Shown here in pieces: positions 21,681 to 30,929 of a DNA stretch of 64,000 nucleotides (its first letter is position 1; every line of letters begins with the position of its first letter). The position numbers and the translations under genes were made by a program. The stretch is from the NCBI GenBank assembly GCA_018340805.1, contig JACMZG010001913.1, positions 6,603,230 to 6,667,229 on the forward strand. The letters are read 5' to 3'. The DNA comes from Microvelia longipes. Taxonomy: Eukaryota; Arthropoda; Insecta; Hemiptera; Veliidae. Below the pieces are notes generated by a model. The model made no database searches and had not been told where the DNA came from. It worked only from the letters and a program-made list of their open reading frames with translations.

Positions 21681-21960
21681 GATGAATATCGTCGAAGATA
21701 TAGACGAACTTTTCGAACATACCCCGCCGGATGTTTTGGAAATAGCTACAAATGCCAAATAGAGCCTACTACCCGGCAAGTCAGGAAGTAGGTATCTCAA
21801 ACCGTATGAAGTGTTCAAAGAATGGTGCTCAGAGAAAAAAATAAAGAATGTAAGTGAAAACATTGAGTTAGCGTATTTAAAAGAACTGTCAAATAATGCT
21901 AGTTTTGATTTATTACAGTTCGCAGATAAAATATTGTGTGGAACAAGGCAGGAAAGGAAA
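21681..21960 (+). pseudogene. Crypton-like tyrosine recombinase N-terminus (relic)
   Basis: From ATG at 21681: MNIVEDIDELFEHTPPDVLE then one in-frame TAG, then SLLPGKSGSRYLKPYEVFKE, WCSEKKIKNVSENIELAYLK and ELS. The pattern LLP-x-KS-x-x-RY-x-x-x-Y-x-x-F-x-x-W ... SE-x-x-x-LAYL-x-ELS is what I recall of the N-terminal, core-DNA-binding part of insect Crypton-type recombinases. No catalytic domain follows. The family call is from memory. Confidence 0.5.
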
Positions 21961-22189
21961 CATTACTGACTCATATATTTGCCTTCCTCGGCTTTGCCTC
22001 GTCAGTAAAATTATATATATTACCTAAACTATATATTAACTTCGATACTAGTCAGTAATATTCCATTTTCCTGCCTAGTTACACAAATAACTATTACATT
22101 AAAGTTGGACTCTGCTTGGAATGATACGGCATCCTTACAATTAAAACAGCTTAGTACGAGTGTAAGAAGGCACATTTTATACCCAGGAT

Positions 22190-22509
22190 CATAGAGATAT
22201 ATTACTAGAGGGGCCCTATTGGTTGAATTTTGAAACATCGAAAAAGTAACCTGACCACATTCGATTACCATTTTCATCAAATAAACAGACCAAAAAAACA
22301 GTATATTATATAGTAAAATGTTTAAAATACAAATCACAACACAAACAATCTGCGGGAAACCGAAAACAATTGATTAATTATAACCTTAACTCCCTCTCAG
22401 AGGAGGTTTCAATGAGGTTACACAGAGCCCCTGAGAGCCCCACTAAAAATGTTTCAGGCTTCACAATGTATTAAGATAGGCTATGCCCCCACTAGTGTAT
22501 ATCTCTATG
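22190..22509. mobile_element. 8-bp-TSD MITE, copy 2
   Basis: Same ends as copy 1, perfect 8-bp duplication cccaggat at 22182-22189 and 22510-22517. About 95% like copy 1 by eye, so recently amplified. 320 bp. Confidence 0.88.
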
Positions 22510-22517
22510 CCCAGGAT

Positions 22518-23271
22518 GCCTAACTTTAAATTAAGACCTCGGAACTTTTCCTTGCCTTCTCATATTCGCTACGCCCCCCACCCCCCACCAGTTCAGACTC
22601 TCTTTATTCGTTCTCGTCTCAGAATTGAAAGCCAACTCATTTATATTAAAATATATCTCTATATTCGATTCGAACGTCGTCAGCTGTTAAAAAATTCTAG
22701 CACGGATGTCCGCAAACCGGACGAAATTTCTTTGAAATGCGCGCTTCCTTGTTTAATAATCCATTTTTGCTAAATTTTTCTATACCTATTTAATAAACTG
22801 ATCAATAGCGTCAACACTTGTCATTCAATTCTTTCAAAGTAATTGCCGCATTTGTTTACCATAAATTACACAATTCACATTACAGCAATATTTACACTCA
22901 TTTGAAACTCAGTTTATGCTATTTTTTAGCATATTTTCTTTGATAAATTAAAACAAAAATAAATAACAAGTTGTGACGCTACTGCTCAGTTAAGTTGAAA
23001 ATAACGAAACAAATACGTTTCGCGAATATATATATATATATAGTATTTGAAGAAATACCATTTTAAAAAACTAATGCTTGAAAAATTAGTCATTTTAAAA
23101 ACAAGGACTTGCAAAAAGTGTTTATTTTCAAATGTTGTACTTGAATATGTAGTCACTGAAAAACAAGGACTATAAAAAGAATTAATTTAAAACACTAGCG
23201 CTTGTGAAAGTTGTTATTATAAAGGCTTCTTTTGTGCTATCTAGTACTTTAATATCATAAGTCATCTTCAC
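22518..23271. other. Intronic, no gene seen
   Basis: Includes a short (TA)n at 23025 and an imperfect tandem of aaaaactagtgcttg-like units at about 23040-23220. A 96-codon open frame at 22483-22773 starts inside the MITE and has no recognisable family. Confidence 0.45.
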
Positions 23272-23395
23272 CTTTTATAGTTTCCGGAAGTCCAGGCGGT
23301 GAGTAAATCTCATCAGCGAACTCAGTATTTGGTTCCGTATCACTTGGTTTGTAGTTAATGTAAGCCATGTTCTTGACGCTGTTCAGCTCCTCTTC
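23272..23395 (-). CDS. IA-2: IA-2 exon 5: luminal linker
   Basis: 124 bases, residues 109-150, enters phase 0 and leaves phase 1. Acceptor TTCAG preceded by a TTG repeat, donor GTGAAG. Encodes an acidic stretch starting EEELNSVKNMAYINYKPSDT. The 15.7-kb intron on its right holds the BEL/Pao element, the nested foldback zone, the minisatellite and the assembly gap. Confidence 0.87.
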
Positions 23396-24014
23396 CTGAA
23401 CAACAACAAATACAAATCAAAATAAATAATGGAATTTAAAAAAAATCCATTTTTGATATTTGATATTTAATTTATTATACTGTGATTGTTTTAAATAATT
23501 TACATCCTCATAAAATGTTTATCCTTTACGTAAAATTGAGATGAAGGAGTCTAAAGAATACGAAATATATAGGGTGCATTCGCGAGGTCCGTCCGTTCCG
23601 ATCATAATGCTCAAGAGTTGAAGGGAGGGGGAGGGATGACAATGTCTCTCACCAACAAACTGATCAGACTGGTTTTAACGCATTTTAACAGTCTTGTGTA
23701 GATCAGTTGTTAGGTTATTTTTGGTATCTTGCGTGAGTCATAAAGCAAATATTGAAAAGAAAACACGCGAGAAACGAATTTTAAAATATAACATTTTAAA
23801 CAGAATTTGGAAAGAATTAATATTTAATAATAATAAGAAAAGAGAACACGGTGCAGATTATTAATTTTACTTATTTAATTTTCTGTTGTTCATAATGCAT
23901 TCGTAGTGACAGCATGCCAGAGGGTATACTGTTGCCAGGCCAGTAGCCAGCCAGAAGAGTGTAGGCGTTTATCGCTACTTGTACAGCAACGCGACAGTAT
24001 ATTCTAGCTACATC
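23396..24014. other. Intronic, no gene seen
   Basis: Contains a GC-richer stretch (about 23578-23640) with no partner in the window; nothing recognised. Confidence 0.4.
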
Positions 24015-24160
24015 CATAGAGATATATACTATAGAGGAGGCATAGCCTATCTCAATACATTGAAAGACCTGAAACATCTTTTTGGGGCTCTCAGAGGCTC
24101 TGTGTAGCAATGAATAAAAACAGAACAGTTTTTGTCTCTCCACACATTATTATATTTATA

Positions 24161-24205
24161 TAACAGAGCCGGCTTTCAACCGTTAACGGTCATCATCAGT
24201 GCCTA
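24161..24205 (-). ncRNA. Hammerhead-like core, locus 3 (Penelope 3' region)
   Basis: Read on the minus strand: stem I GGCA, CTGATGA, one T, stem II GACCG-ttaa-CGGTT, GAAA, palindromic AGCCGGCT, TC, then TGTT closing stem I. This one is physically linked to a GIY-YIG Penelope fragment, which supports the assignment of the whole motif set to Penelope-like elements. Confidence 0.6.
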
Positions 24206-24659
24206 CATGACAAAAAATAGATCAAATAATAAAATGAAAAAATAGAGTAAAATGTAAAAAATAAAATAAAATAATACAATAAACAAAGAATTCTGAAATA
24301 AACGCGACAAAAAGGGATCAAAAGAATAAAAATTATAATAATTAATAATTATATTTACAAAAAACATATAATTAATAAAACATAGCATACCGGTGAAAGT
24401 AAGGCTAGTAATCAACCAGTGTATTTAAAGGTGAGTACTTGACTGGGGGGTGTGTTGACATTATTAAATTAGCGCTAAAAGAGCAAGGGGAATGAGGTTA
24501 AGAAAAATAAGAAGATTGTGAAGATCGAAAAATGATGAAATAAAGTATGCTAAAAAGTTATTGTTGGTATTTATTAATTAGTTATAATACAAATAGTTAA
24601 AGTCAAAACAGGGGGCATGGCGCCTTTGCCCCCACCCTCAGTCCTAGCATTTAGACATT

Positions 24660-24855
24660 TGGAACTATCCTTGTCTATGAATCGCTGAATTTCTTCGCCA
24701 TTTGGTGGAGAAAAGCAACTTGATGTCCACTCTTATGTCCTTCTTCCATAGTATGCTTATAGACGAAACTGTCGTTGCGCTCTAAGTGCTCCGCAAGTCT
24801 AGTAGAGAAACTGCGTCCAGTTTGACCTAAGTAGGCGCTATCGCTACCGTGGCGA
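24660..24855 (-). pseudogene. Second, inverted GIY-YIG fragment
   Basis: Minus-strand copy of the same endonuclease segment (SAYLGQTGRSFSTRLAEHLE and EEGHKSGHQVAFLHQMAKKF). It continues into the 3' non-coding region and hammerhead-like core at 24161-24205. It preserves the 3' end that the plus-strand copy has lost. Confidence 0.75.
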
Positions 24856-24858
24856 TCT

Positions 24859-25230
24859 TTGCCTTACATTGGTACTATTTCTGAGAAAGTAGGCACCGTT
24901 CTTCGATCTAATGGGTTTAACATCGCCTATAGCAGTGTAGGATCTTTACATAACACCCTATCGCGTTACAAAGATGAAGTAGAGATAAAAGATCGTAGCG
25001 GTGTGTATTTACTTAAATGCAGACATTGCGATAGCGCCTACTTAGGTCAAACTGGACGCAGTTTCTCCACTAGACTTGCGGAGCACTTAGTGCGCAAGGA
25101 CAGTTGCTTCTATAAGCATACTATGGAAGAAGGACATAAGAGTGGACATCAAGTTGCTTTTCTCCACCAAATGGCGAAGGGTAGTAAACTGAATTTCGGC
25201 ACTCCACGGCTCAATTCAACATATAAATAA
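24859..25230 (+). pseudogene. Penelope GIY-YIG endonuclease domain fragment
   Basis: 123-residue open frame. PYIGTISEKVG, then SGVYLLKCRHCDSAYLGQTG (GVY ... YLG, the GIY-YIG signature) and RSFSTRLAEH, the downstream catalytic-core segment with the conserved Arg and His/Glu region. This is the C-terminal endonuclease of Penelope-like retroelements. The reverse transcriptase is absent. The last 25 residues differ from the minus-strand copy. Confidence 0.8.
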
Positions 25231-25310
25231 AGCTCTGTATAACCTCATTGAAACCTCCTCCAAGAGCGAGTTAAGGTTAATATATATTAATTGATTCGGC
25301 TTTTGACACA

Positions 25311-26640
25311 ATGTTGGTGTTTGGTGTGTATATAACACGGGCATTGGTTAAGCTTGTTATTAAGTTTGTTATTCAGTTTGAACACAACATATTTGAAGGA
25401 TGAGATCATCCTGAGTTGGGCAAACAATCTCAGGGTCACATGATGAACATGTTTATTAAAACATCCACAGATGTTTTAATAAACATGTTCTTTTTGCCTT
25501 GAAAGCCTGTAAATGAATGCGTAGTTATGTCAGTGTGAATGAGTGTGAGTAAAACCCGTGAATTTAACATGTCCAATTAGATTATGCTTCAATGAGCACA
25601 CGTACCGATAGGATTGGTCTTCAGGAAGGGGTTACCACCCTTGGCTATTTAAGCTAGCTCTTGAGACTAATCGTTGAGTAGTAACAGATCAGTAATGAAT
25701 CGTCATAAAGAGATAGAAGAGTTATTAAGTAGTAACAAATCAGTAAAGAAGTAGTTATTAAGAGTTTTTGAACAGTAATCAAAGAGTCATTTAATAGTAA
25801 GGCTTCAGTAACCAATTAGTAAAGTATCAGCTTGAGATTTGTGTAAGAGTTAAGATGCTCCTCACCTTTATCGTTGCAGCGACCTGTAAGTAATTCTTTG
25901 CCCTATAGTAGAGTTTACCGTTTGTATGTGCATAGTAATTGATTAACTTATAAACTGACTGATCTTACCTAGACCTGTTAAGCATACCTGATTCTATTAT
26001 ACTAATATATATGTCAACTTAGTTTTATCAATAAACGTATAAACTCTGAATGCTACTTATGTTTTCTGATAAACACCCTGATATCTTTCAGACTTAATTA
26101 GGCCAGGATTCCTAGTCAAAGGAATCCCCTTTTTCAGTGGGGTTCCGGATTGGCCATCCGGTGTGAGTTCACCCACAAAGCCCCACGGTTAAAGTGTATT
26201 ATAAACGTTATACTATATAAGCGATTTATTACACACCTTTACGAACCTTCCTCTGAAAACTACTTTGCCAGAAATGGAAAAGTAGTTTTTGCTCCTATAG
26301 CCCCTCCCTGCCACAAGCCATTAGTTATTTCATTTTTAAATAAATTATTGTGCTATATTGTAACACTAGATTCGGATTTTAAATAAAATTACAAAATATA
26401 ACTTGGAAAAAGCATTAAAAAGTTATAAATAATTTGGACAGGGATTTCCTCAAAATATAAAAAACCGTAACAAAAGACTCGGGGGAAAGTTTTTTTTATT
26501 TTTTTTTATTTTAAATAATGGAATACCGGGATCTATTGTTTTTATATGAATGAAATAAACTTAAAGAACAATAAGACTGAAATGCAATTTTAATTTTATT
26601 GTCTGGTTGTGTTTAATGTTTATTTAGGGATGTTTAATTT
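25311..26640. other. Intronic, possible degenerate LTR or repeat
   Basis: 25440-25500 holds a 24-base inverted repeat (gaacatgtttattaaaacat ... atgttttaataaacatgttc). 25650-25830 has repeated gtaacaaatcagtaa/gtaacagatcagtaa. aataaacgtataaactctg near 26030 resembles a polyadenylation region. I could not find matching ends, so no element is called. Confidence 0.35.
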
Positions 26641-26816
26641 TATAGTATAACAAAAGATTATAATCAGTTGACAGCGTGGGAAAATAGTGTTACGGAACTA
26701 AAGAGGTAAGCCCGATATGAAATTGTGGGCGTGGTTAAACATCCAGGACTAATCTCATTGGCTCCCTCGCATTATTTTCCCACGCTGTCAAGTGATTATA
26801 ACCGTGTTACACTATA
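26641..26816. mobile_element. Short TIR MITE (CGACACACGGCTAAAATCAG family), copy d
   Basis: tatagtataacaaaagatta ... ataaccgtgttacactata ends, with arms continuing taatcagttgacagcgtggg and its complement. Internal ttgtgggcgtggttaaac shared with copies b and c. Confidence 0.82.
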
Positions 26817-26988
26817 GGAGTGGTCAGCCAAGTTTTGCTTTTTGTAGTTACCCAGGAAGTTCTAGTCTATTAAAATAGAGTAAACCTTACAGAGACAAAA
26901 AAAACTTATAAAAAACTGCGTAGGCTTCCGCGGTTATTGTCATGAAGATTTAGGTCTTCCGGTGATGACCGCGTCAATGTAGATGAAG

Positions 26989-27033
26989 AATCCGACGTTT
27001 CGCTTCCACTGGGAGACATCTTCAGGGATGTAG
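26989..27033 (-). ncRNA. Hammerhead-like core, locus 4, left arm
   Basis: Minus strand: ATCC, CTGAAGA, T, a stem II region closing on GAAGC, GAAA, ACGT palindrome, C, GGAT. Stem I ATCC/GGAT is perfect. Mirror of the right-arm copy, with small differences in stem II. Confidence 0.55.
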
Positions 27034-27212
27034 GACATCATGGATAGAACATCTGGATAGGACATCTGGACCGTCGAACCCTATTATCCCCTCTCATGGC
27101 TATAATCTTCGTCCTCGAAGACAAGATCAGAGACAGGTATAAATAGGGCCTGCATCGTCTCCATCTTCAGTTCAGTTTTGTAGAGCATTGTGTTTCTATC
27201 CATGATGTCCTA

Positions 27213-27256
27213 CATCCCTGAAGATGCCTCCCACAGTGGAAGCGAAACGTCGGATT
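27213..27256 (+). ncRNA. Hammerhead-like core, locus 4, right arm
   Basis: ATCC, CTGAAGA, T, stem II GCCTCC/GGAAGC (one mismatch), GAAA, ACGT palindrome, C, GGAT. The perfect 4-bp stem I brackets a complete core; helix III could only form between two molecules. Confidence 0.6.
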
Positions 27257-27552
27257 CTTCATCTACATTGACGCGGTCATCACCGGAAGACCTAAATCTT
27301 CAAAAAACTTATAGTCCAAGAGCCAGGCCAAAAAAATGTAGCTCATTTTGTACTACTTCGAACCAAATTTTTCTAAAAATATACTTTAAATTATGAAGGA
27401 AAAGCATAGTCTGCCTTTCCAGAAGACCTTCATATGAATGCGCTTGCTGAGAATATTAGAAAATTCCAGTTTTCTTGTAATAAGTGCTAGGTCGTGAGCA
27501 TAACATAAATAGAAAATTTTTTAAAGCTGATAAATTTTTCTATAAAATAAGT

Positions 27553-28012
27553 TTTTTTTGAGGTAGTACGTAATTGAGCACTTTATTGGACCGTTTTTAG
27601 GATGAGAAGTCAATCATTATTGTTATAGGAGGTTATTTAGTACTTTTCACCTGCGAGGACAATAATGAATGTAAAAAACTCCTAGGACGTAAAAGTAATT
27701 CATATATTGCCGCCATTACTGTAATGTAGCGTGTTCAAAAAACAATCTGTGTAAAAGCTTCATGAGGTTTCTTTAAAAACGTTCATTTTGTTTCTGTTTT
27801 TGTTCGTAGACTAATTTTTTTTCGTTTTTTAAAAGTTGTTCTAATTGTCAATTTTTGTGTGTTTATTTGTAAAGCTTTTACATTTTTGAGTAAAAGTGTG
27901 AAGCTATGGATGAATTCAATGACGACGATAATATGGAGTTAATTGGACGTTTGTTTTTTTTTCAATTAAGTATATAGCGCTGTTTATTTAATGAGTGCTA
28001 CCTCAAAAAAAA
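27553..28012 (+). mobile_element. Element with TTTTTGAGGTAGTAC ends, nested
   Basis: Ends ttttttttgaggtagtac and gtgctacctcaaaaaaaa are inverted. Contains atggatgaattcaatgacga at 27906, which would read MDEFNDDDNMELIGR and could be the start of a lost transposase ORF. Part of it recurs inverted at 59090-59240. Superfamily not determined. Confidence 0.55.
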
Positions 28013-28638
28013 TAGTGTATGCCATCCGGCTGAGAATGTCTTTGTCTTGGCAATTTTTCCCGACCCGCTTCGCTCGTCGGTAAATCTAATTTCCGTGACA
28101 TAAAGACACACTTCTCAGCCTTATGGCATAAATAGCTATTAAATTATGAAGGAAAAGCATAGTCTGCCTTTCCAGAAGACCTTCATATGAATGCGCTTGC
28201 TGAAAATATTAGAAAATCCCACAAATTCCAGTTTTCTTGTAGTAAGTGCTAGGTCGTAAGCAAAACATAAATAGAACATTTTTTAAAGCTCATAAATTTT
28301 TCCATAAAATAAGTATTTTTTGTCGACATTGGATAACTACAACTAATGTTACGACATTAATTTGTTAAATGGCCAATAAATGTACAAAGAGCCAAAATTT
28401 ATTCAAATTAATTCGCTGAATTTGCATAATTTAACAACTTTTTTGGTATTTTTGAAAAAACTATAACTTAGGTTGTATAGTTGCCCGATATTGATGATTG
28501 AACACTCGCTTTATTGGACATTTTATCTGCTTTAAAAAATGTTCTCTTCATGACTTCTTAAAGCGCAGTGGAGTAATACTCAATATACAAAAAAACCAAC
28601 ACGTCTCTCCACAAAAGAATTTATTAAATAAAAATAAA

Positions 28639-28680
28639 AGCAGAGCCGGCTTTCGGCAATAATGCCATCAACAGTGCCGG
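28639..28680 (-). ncRNA. Hammerhead-like core, locus 5, left arm (mutated)
   Basis: Minus strand GGCA, CTGTTGA, T, GGCA-ttat-TGCC, GAAA, AGCCGGCT, C, TGCT. The fourth base of the CTGANGA box is T instead of A in both arms; that adenine is a core residue, so cleavage is not expected. Confidence 0.5.
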
Positions 28681-28779
28681 TGAGTTGAAAGCAGGCGTCT
28701 AACAGACTATCCAAAGACTGAAGCCTCACTGTCAGGCTTCAGTCTTTAGATAGTCTGTTAGACGCCTGCTTTCAACTCA

Positions 28780-28823
28780 CCGGCACTGTTGATGGCATTA
28801 TTGCCGAAAGCCGGCTCTGCTTT
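28780..28823 (+). ncRNA. Hammerhead-like core, locus 5, right arm (mutated)
   Basis: Same as the left arm in the other orientation, including the A-to-T change in the CTGANGA box. Stem II GGCA/TGCC and palindromic AGCCGGCT are perfect. Confidence 0.5.
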
Positions 28824-29076
28824 TATTTTTATTTAATAAATTCTTTTGTGGAGAGACGTGTTGGTTCTCTTCATGTTTTCCACTCAATCCAAAAAACTAA
28901 AGTTTGTGCGATTTTATGAAATTTTGAGCATGCGCAATCACATGAAGGGCTCCACTCTGGATAAGCAGACAATGTTGTTTCTTCATAATTGAAGGTATAT
29001 TTTTCAGAAAAATTTGGTTTGAAGTAGTACAAAATGAGTCACATTTTTTCAGGTCTGGACTATTATTTTTAGACAA

Positions 29077-29834
29077 TTTACTTAAATTCAAACTTTTTTG
29101 TAAGAATTTATGATATTTTGTATTCCTATCAAGATATCAACGAAAACATGAACCACAAGACAGGTTTTGTGTCAACTACGATTTCACCTGTAATGCAAAG
29201 TTAGGGGACTTAAATAAATCTCTTTTAAAATCATTTAAAATTTAAAAGTTAAAGTTAAATTTTAACTGTTTAAAATTTTACAAAATTACTTTCGTTAACT
29301 AGTTGACTTTTCAAATTTCGGTACCATTAATAAATGAAACTTGCGTGTTTTACTGTCACAATACTTCCCCCCTTAATAAATAGGAAAGTAATATTCTAAG
29401 ATATAAAAAACCATTATACACTACTTTAATTAATGGTTAACTGCAAGAACCGGAAATTGAAAGAAATCGAAATAAAACTCAAGTGAAGACGATTGAAAAC
29501 GAAAAGCAATTATTGGAAAGCTTTTAGGACTCGTCTTAAAGACGATTAGAGCGGTTAAGAAAAACTCAGTAAAGGATATGTTTTCCTGAAATGAGCTAAA
29601 TAGAAGGAAAATTCTCTTCTAGTTAAAAGTAGGAACATCCTTTTACTACTGTCATATCTTCCTTTCCAACATGTTTAAAAGAAAATCAAACTTTTTACTG
29701 TTTACCAAAATGTTTTAAGGCACCAAATCTATTTTAAGCGTTACTTGTACCATTTTTGAATTTTCCAAATTGTTGAGTCACTATTTGTCGTAGAGACAAA
29801 TTTGGACAAAATTTGAGCATTTGGTACATATGCT
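29077..29834. other. Intronic, no gene seen
   Basis: AT-rich sequence with no partner in the window. Confidence 0.45.
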
Positions 29835-29980
29835 CAGAAAATTATACTGATTATATCGATTAATTATGTCGATTAAATTATATCGATTAATTATATCGAT
29901 TAAATTATATCGATTAATTATATCGATTAAATTATATCGATTAATTATATCGATTAAATTATATCGATTTCCGATATCGT
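29835..29980. repeat. (ATTATATCGATTA)n tandem repeat
   Basis: About ten units of roughly 13 bases, each with a ATCGAT palindrome (tatatcgattaattatatcg). An open frame across it is repeat-derived. Confidence 0.9.
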
Positions 29981-30415
29981 TTTTTGAAATCACTTTTTAC
30001 TCTTCAATTTAAAAAATTAGACGATGTCAGATACTAATCATAATCTAACAGAAACATATGCAATTTGTATCGTAGTTCTAGATCTAGATCTAGTTAGTTC
30101 TAGATCTAGATCGTATGGAATACGATCTCAATACGGTAATATTAGCTGTATGAACCATGCGGAGGGGATCCGATCGCATACGCTAGAACTAGGGAGATGG
30201 AATCTAAATGGATCCCCCGATACGCTGTATGTACCTTTAGAGACAATCGTATTTGACGGATAACCTTCTCGTCGAACTTTTATTTCACTTCAATATTACC
30301 GTTTTTGATCAAATAACTTTTGGTAGTAAAGTGTAACTTTATTATTATGCAAAGAAATCACAATTTAATTAAATATATTTTTTGTTTTGAACTTCCTTAT
30401 AACCAAAAGTGAACC

Positions 30416-30587
30416 TGTTCTTAATTAACCTTTGTTCTAAATGATTTTCTTGTAGGTTCTTACTTATAATTAACTTACTTAGACTTCTTAATATATAAAA
30501 TTGAAAACACTTTGAATTCTGTCACAAGACTGAGTCAAAAAAATATATTTTAAACAATATTACATTTGACAATGTCAATTTTAAACA
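30416..30587 (-). repeat. BEL/Pao 3' LTR
   Basis: Runs from tgttcttaattaacctttgt to caattttaaaca. Near-identical to 36351-36523. Internal sequence to its right has a short purine tract (TTGGGAGTG on the minus strand) as a candidate polypurine tract. Confidence 0.93.
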
Positions 30588-30929
30588 CACTCCCAAGGCC
30601 CAACGACAAGGATCAAATATATATTTTTTTTTTATATGCAAACTACTTAAGTATCTAATTATGCCAACATGTCCTCTGTCCTAAAGCCCACTTTAAATAA
30701 ACAAAACAAACTTAAAATAACTATTAAACAAAGTATAAATTAAGAAAGTAATAATTAATATCCCTTTAACAAAAATAACTATTAAACTAAGTATAAATTA
30801 AGGAAGTAATAATTAATATCCCTTTAACTAAAATTTAAACCGATCTGGCTTTTTTAACAACCGTCCATACTTTGAAGTATTGGTCTCCAACTTATTCTTC
30901 TCCTTTGTTTTGCGTTTAAATCCTCTGTT

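Larger units (their letters stand above)
24107..25231. mobile_element. Head-to-head Penelope-like element insertion
   Basis: Insert between target duplications gctctgtgta (24097-24106) and gctctgtata (25232-25241), one mismatch. Left part (about 24107-24855) is a minus-strand Penelope 3' end that includes the GIY-YIG region and a hammerhead-like core. Right part (24860-25231) is a plus-strand copy of the same GIY-YIG region. The two share gcgatagcgcctacttaggt and meet head to head at about 24857. Confidence 0.75.
24015..25310. mobile_element. 8-bp-TSD MITE split by a Penelope insertion
   Basis: Left part 24015-24106 (catagagatatatact ... ggctctgtgta) and right part from 25232 (gctctgtataacctcattga) belong to one MITE copy interrupted by a 1125-base insert. 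The right terminal repeat is missing, so its outer end is not defined. Confidence 0.7.
26911..27301. mobile_element. Inverted-repeat Penelope-like insertion with paired hammerhead cores
   Basis: Flanked by a 12-bp duplication aaaaaacttata (26899-26910, 27302-27313). About 100-base inverted arms (left 26948-27046, right 27200-27300) each carry a hammerhead-like core pointing outward; the centre (27047-27200) is single-copy. It is inserted at the left terminus of the 27.3-29.1 kb foldback element. Confidence 0.7.
28553..28863. mobile_element. Inverted-repeat Penelope-like insertion, 125-base arms
   Basis: 12-bp target duplication gttctcttcatg at 28541-28552 and 28864-28875. Near-perfect inverted arms meet at about 28726 (tgaagcctcactgtcaggcttca). 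Each arm holds a hammerhead-like core (28639-28680 minus, 28780-28823 plus). No coding sequence. Confidence 0.75.
27311..29076. mobile_element. Large foldback element with nested insertions
   Basis: Left end tagtccaagagccaggcc with ctcattttgtactacttcga, right end (29030-29076) its inverted complement. An uninterrupted relative is at 44937-45734. Inside: a second element at 27553-28012 bracketed by a direct duplication of host sequence (27391-27556 and 28142-28322), and an inverted-repeat insertion at 28553-28863. Confidence 0.65.

Noticed and set aside
22483..22773. 96-codon ORF
   Set aside because: Begins inside a MITE terminal repeat; composition is not protein-like and there is no family match I recognise.
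25311..26140. Solo LTR
   Set aside because: A polyadenylation-like region and TG-rich start are suggestive, but no matching TG...CA ends or target duplication could be found.
30024..30263. 79-codon ORF upstream of the BEL element
   Set aside because: Covers repetitive ctagatct sequence; no family and no splice context.
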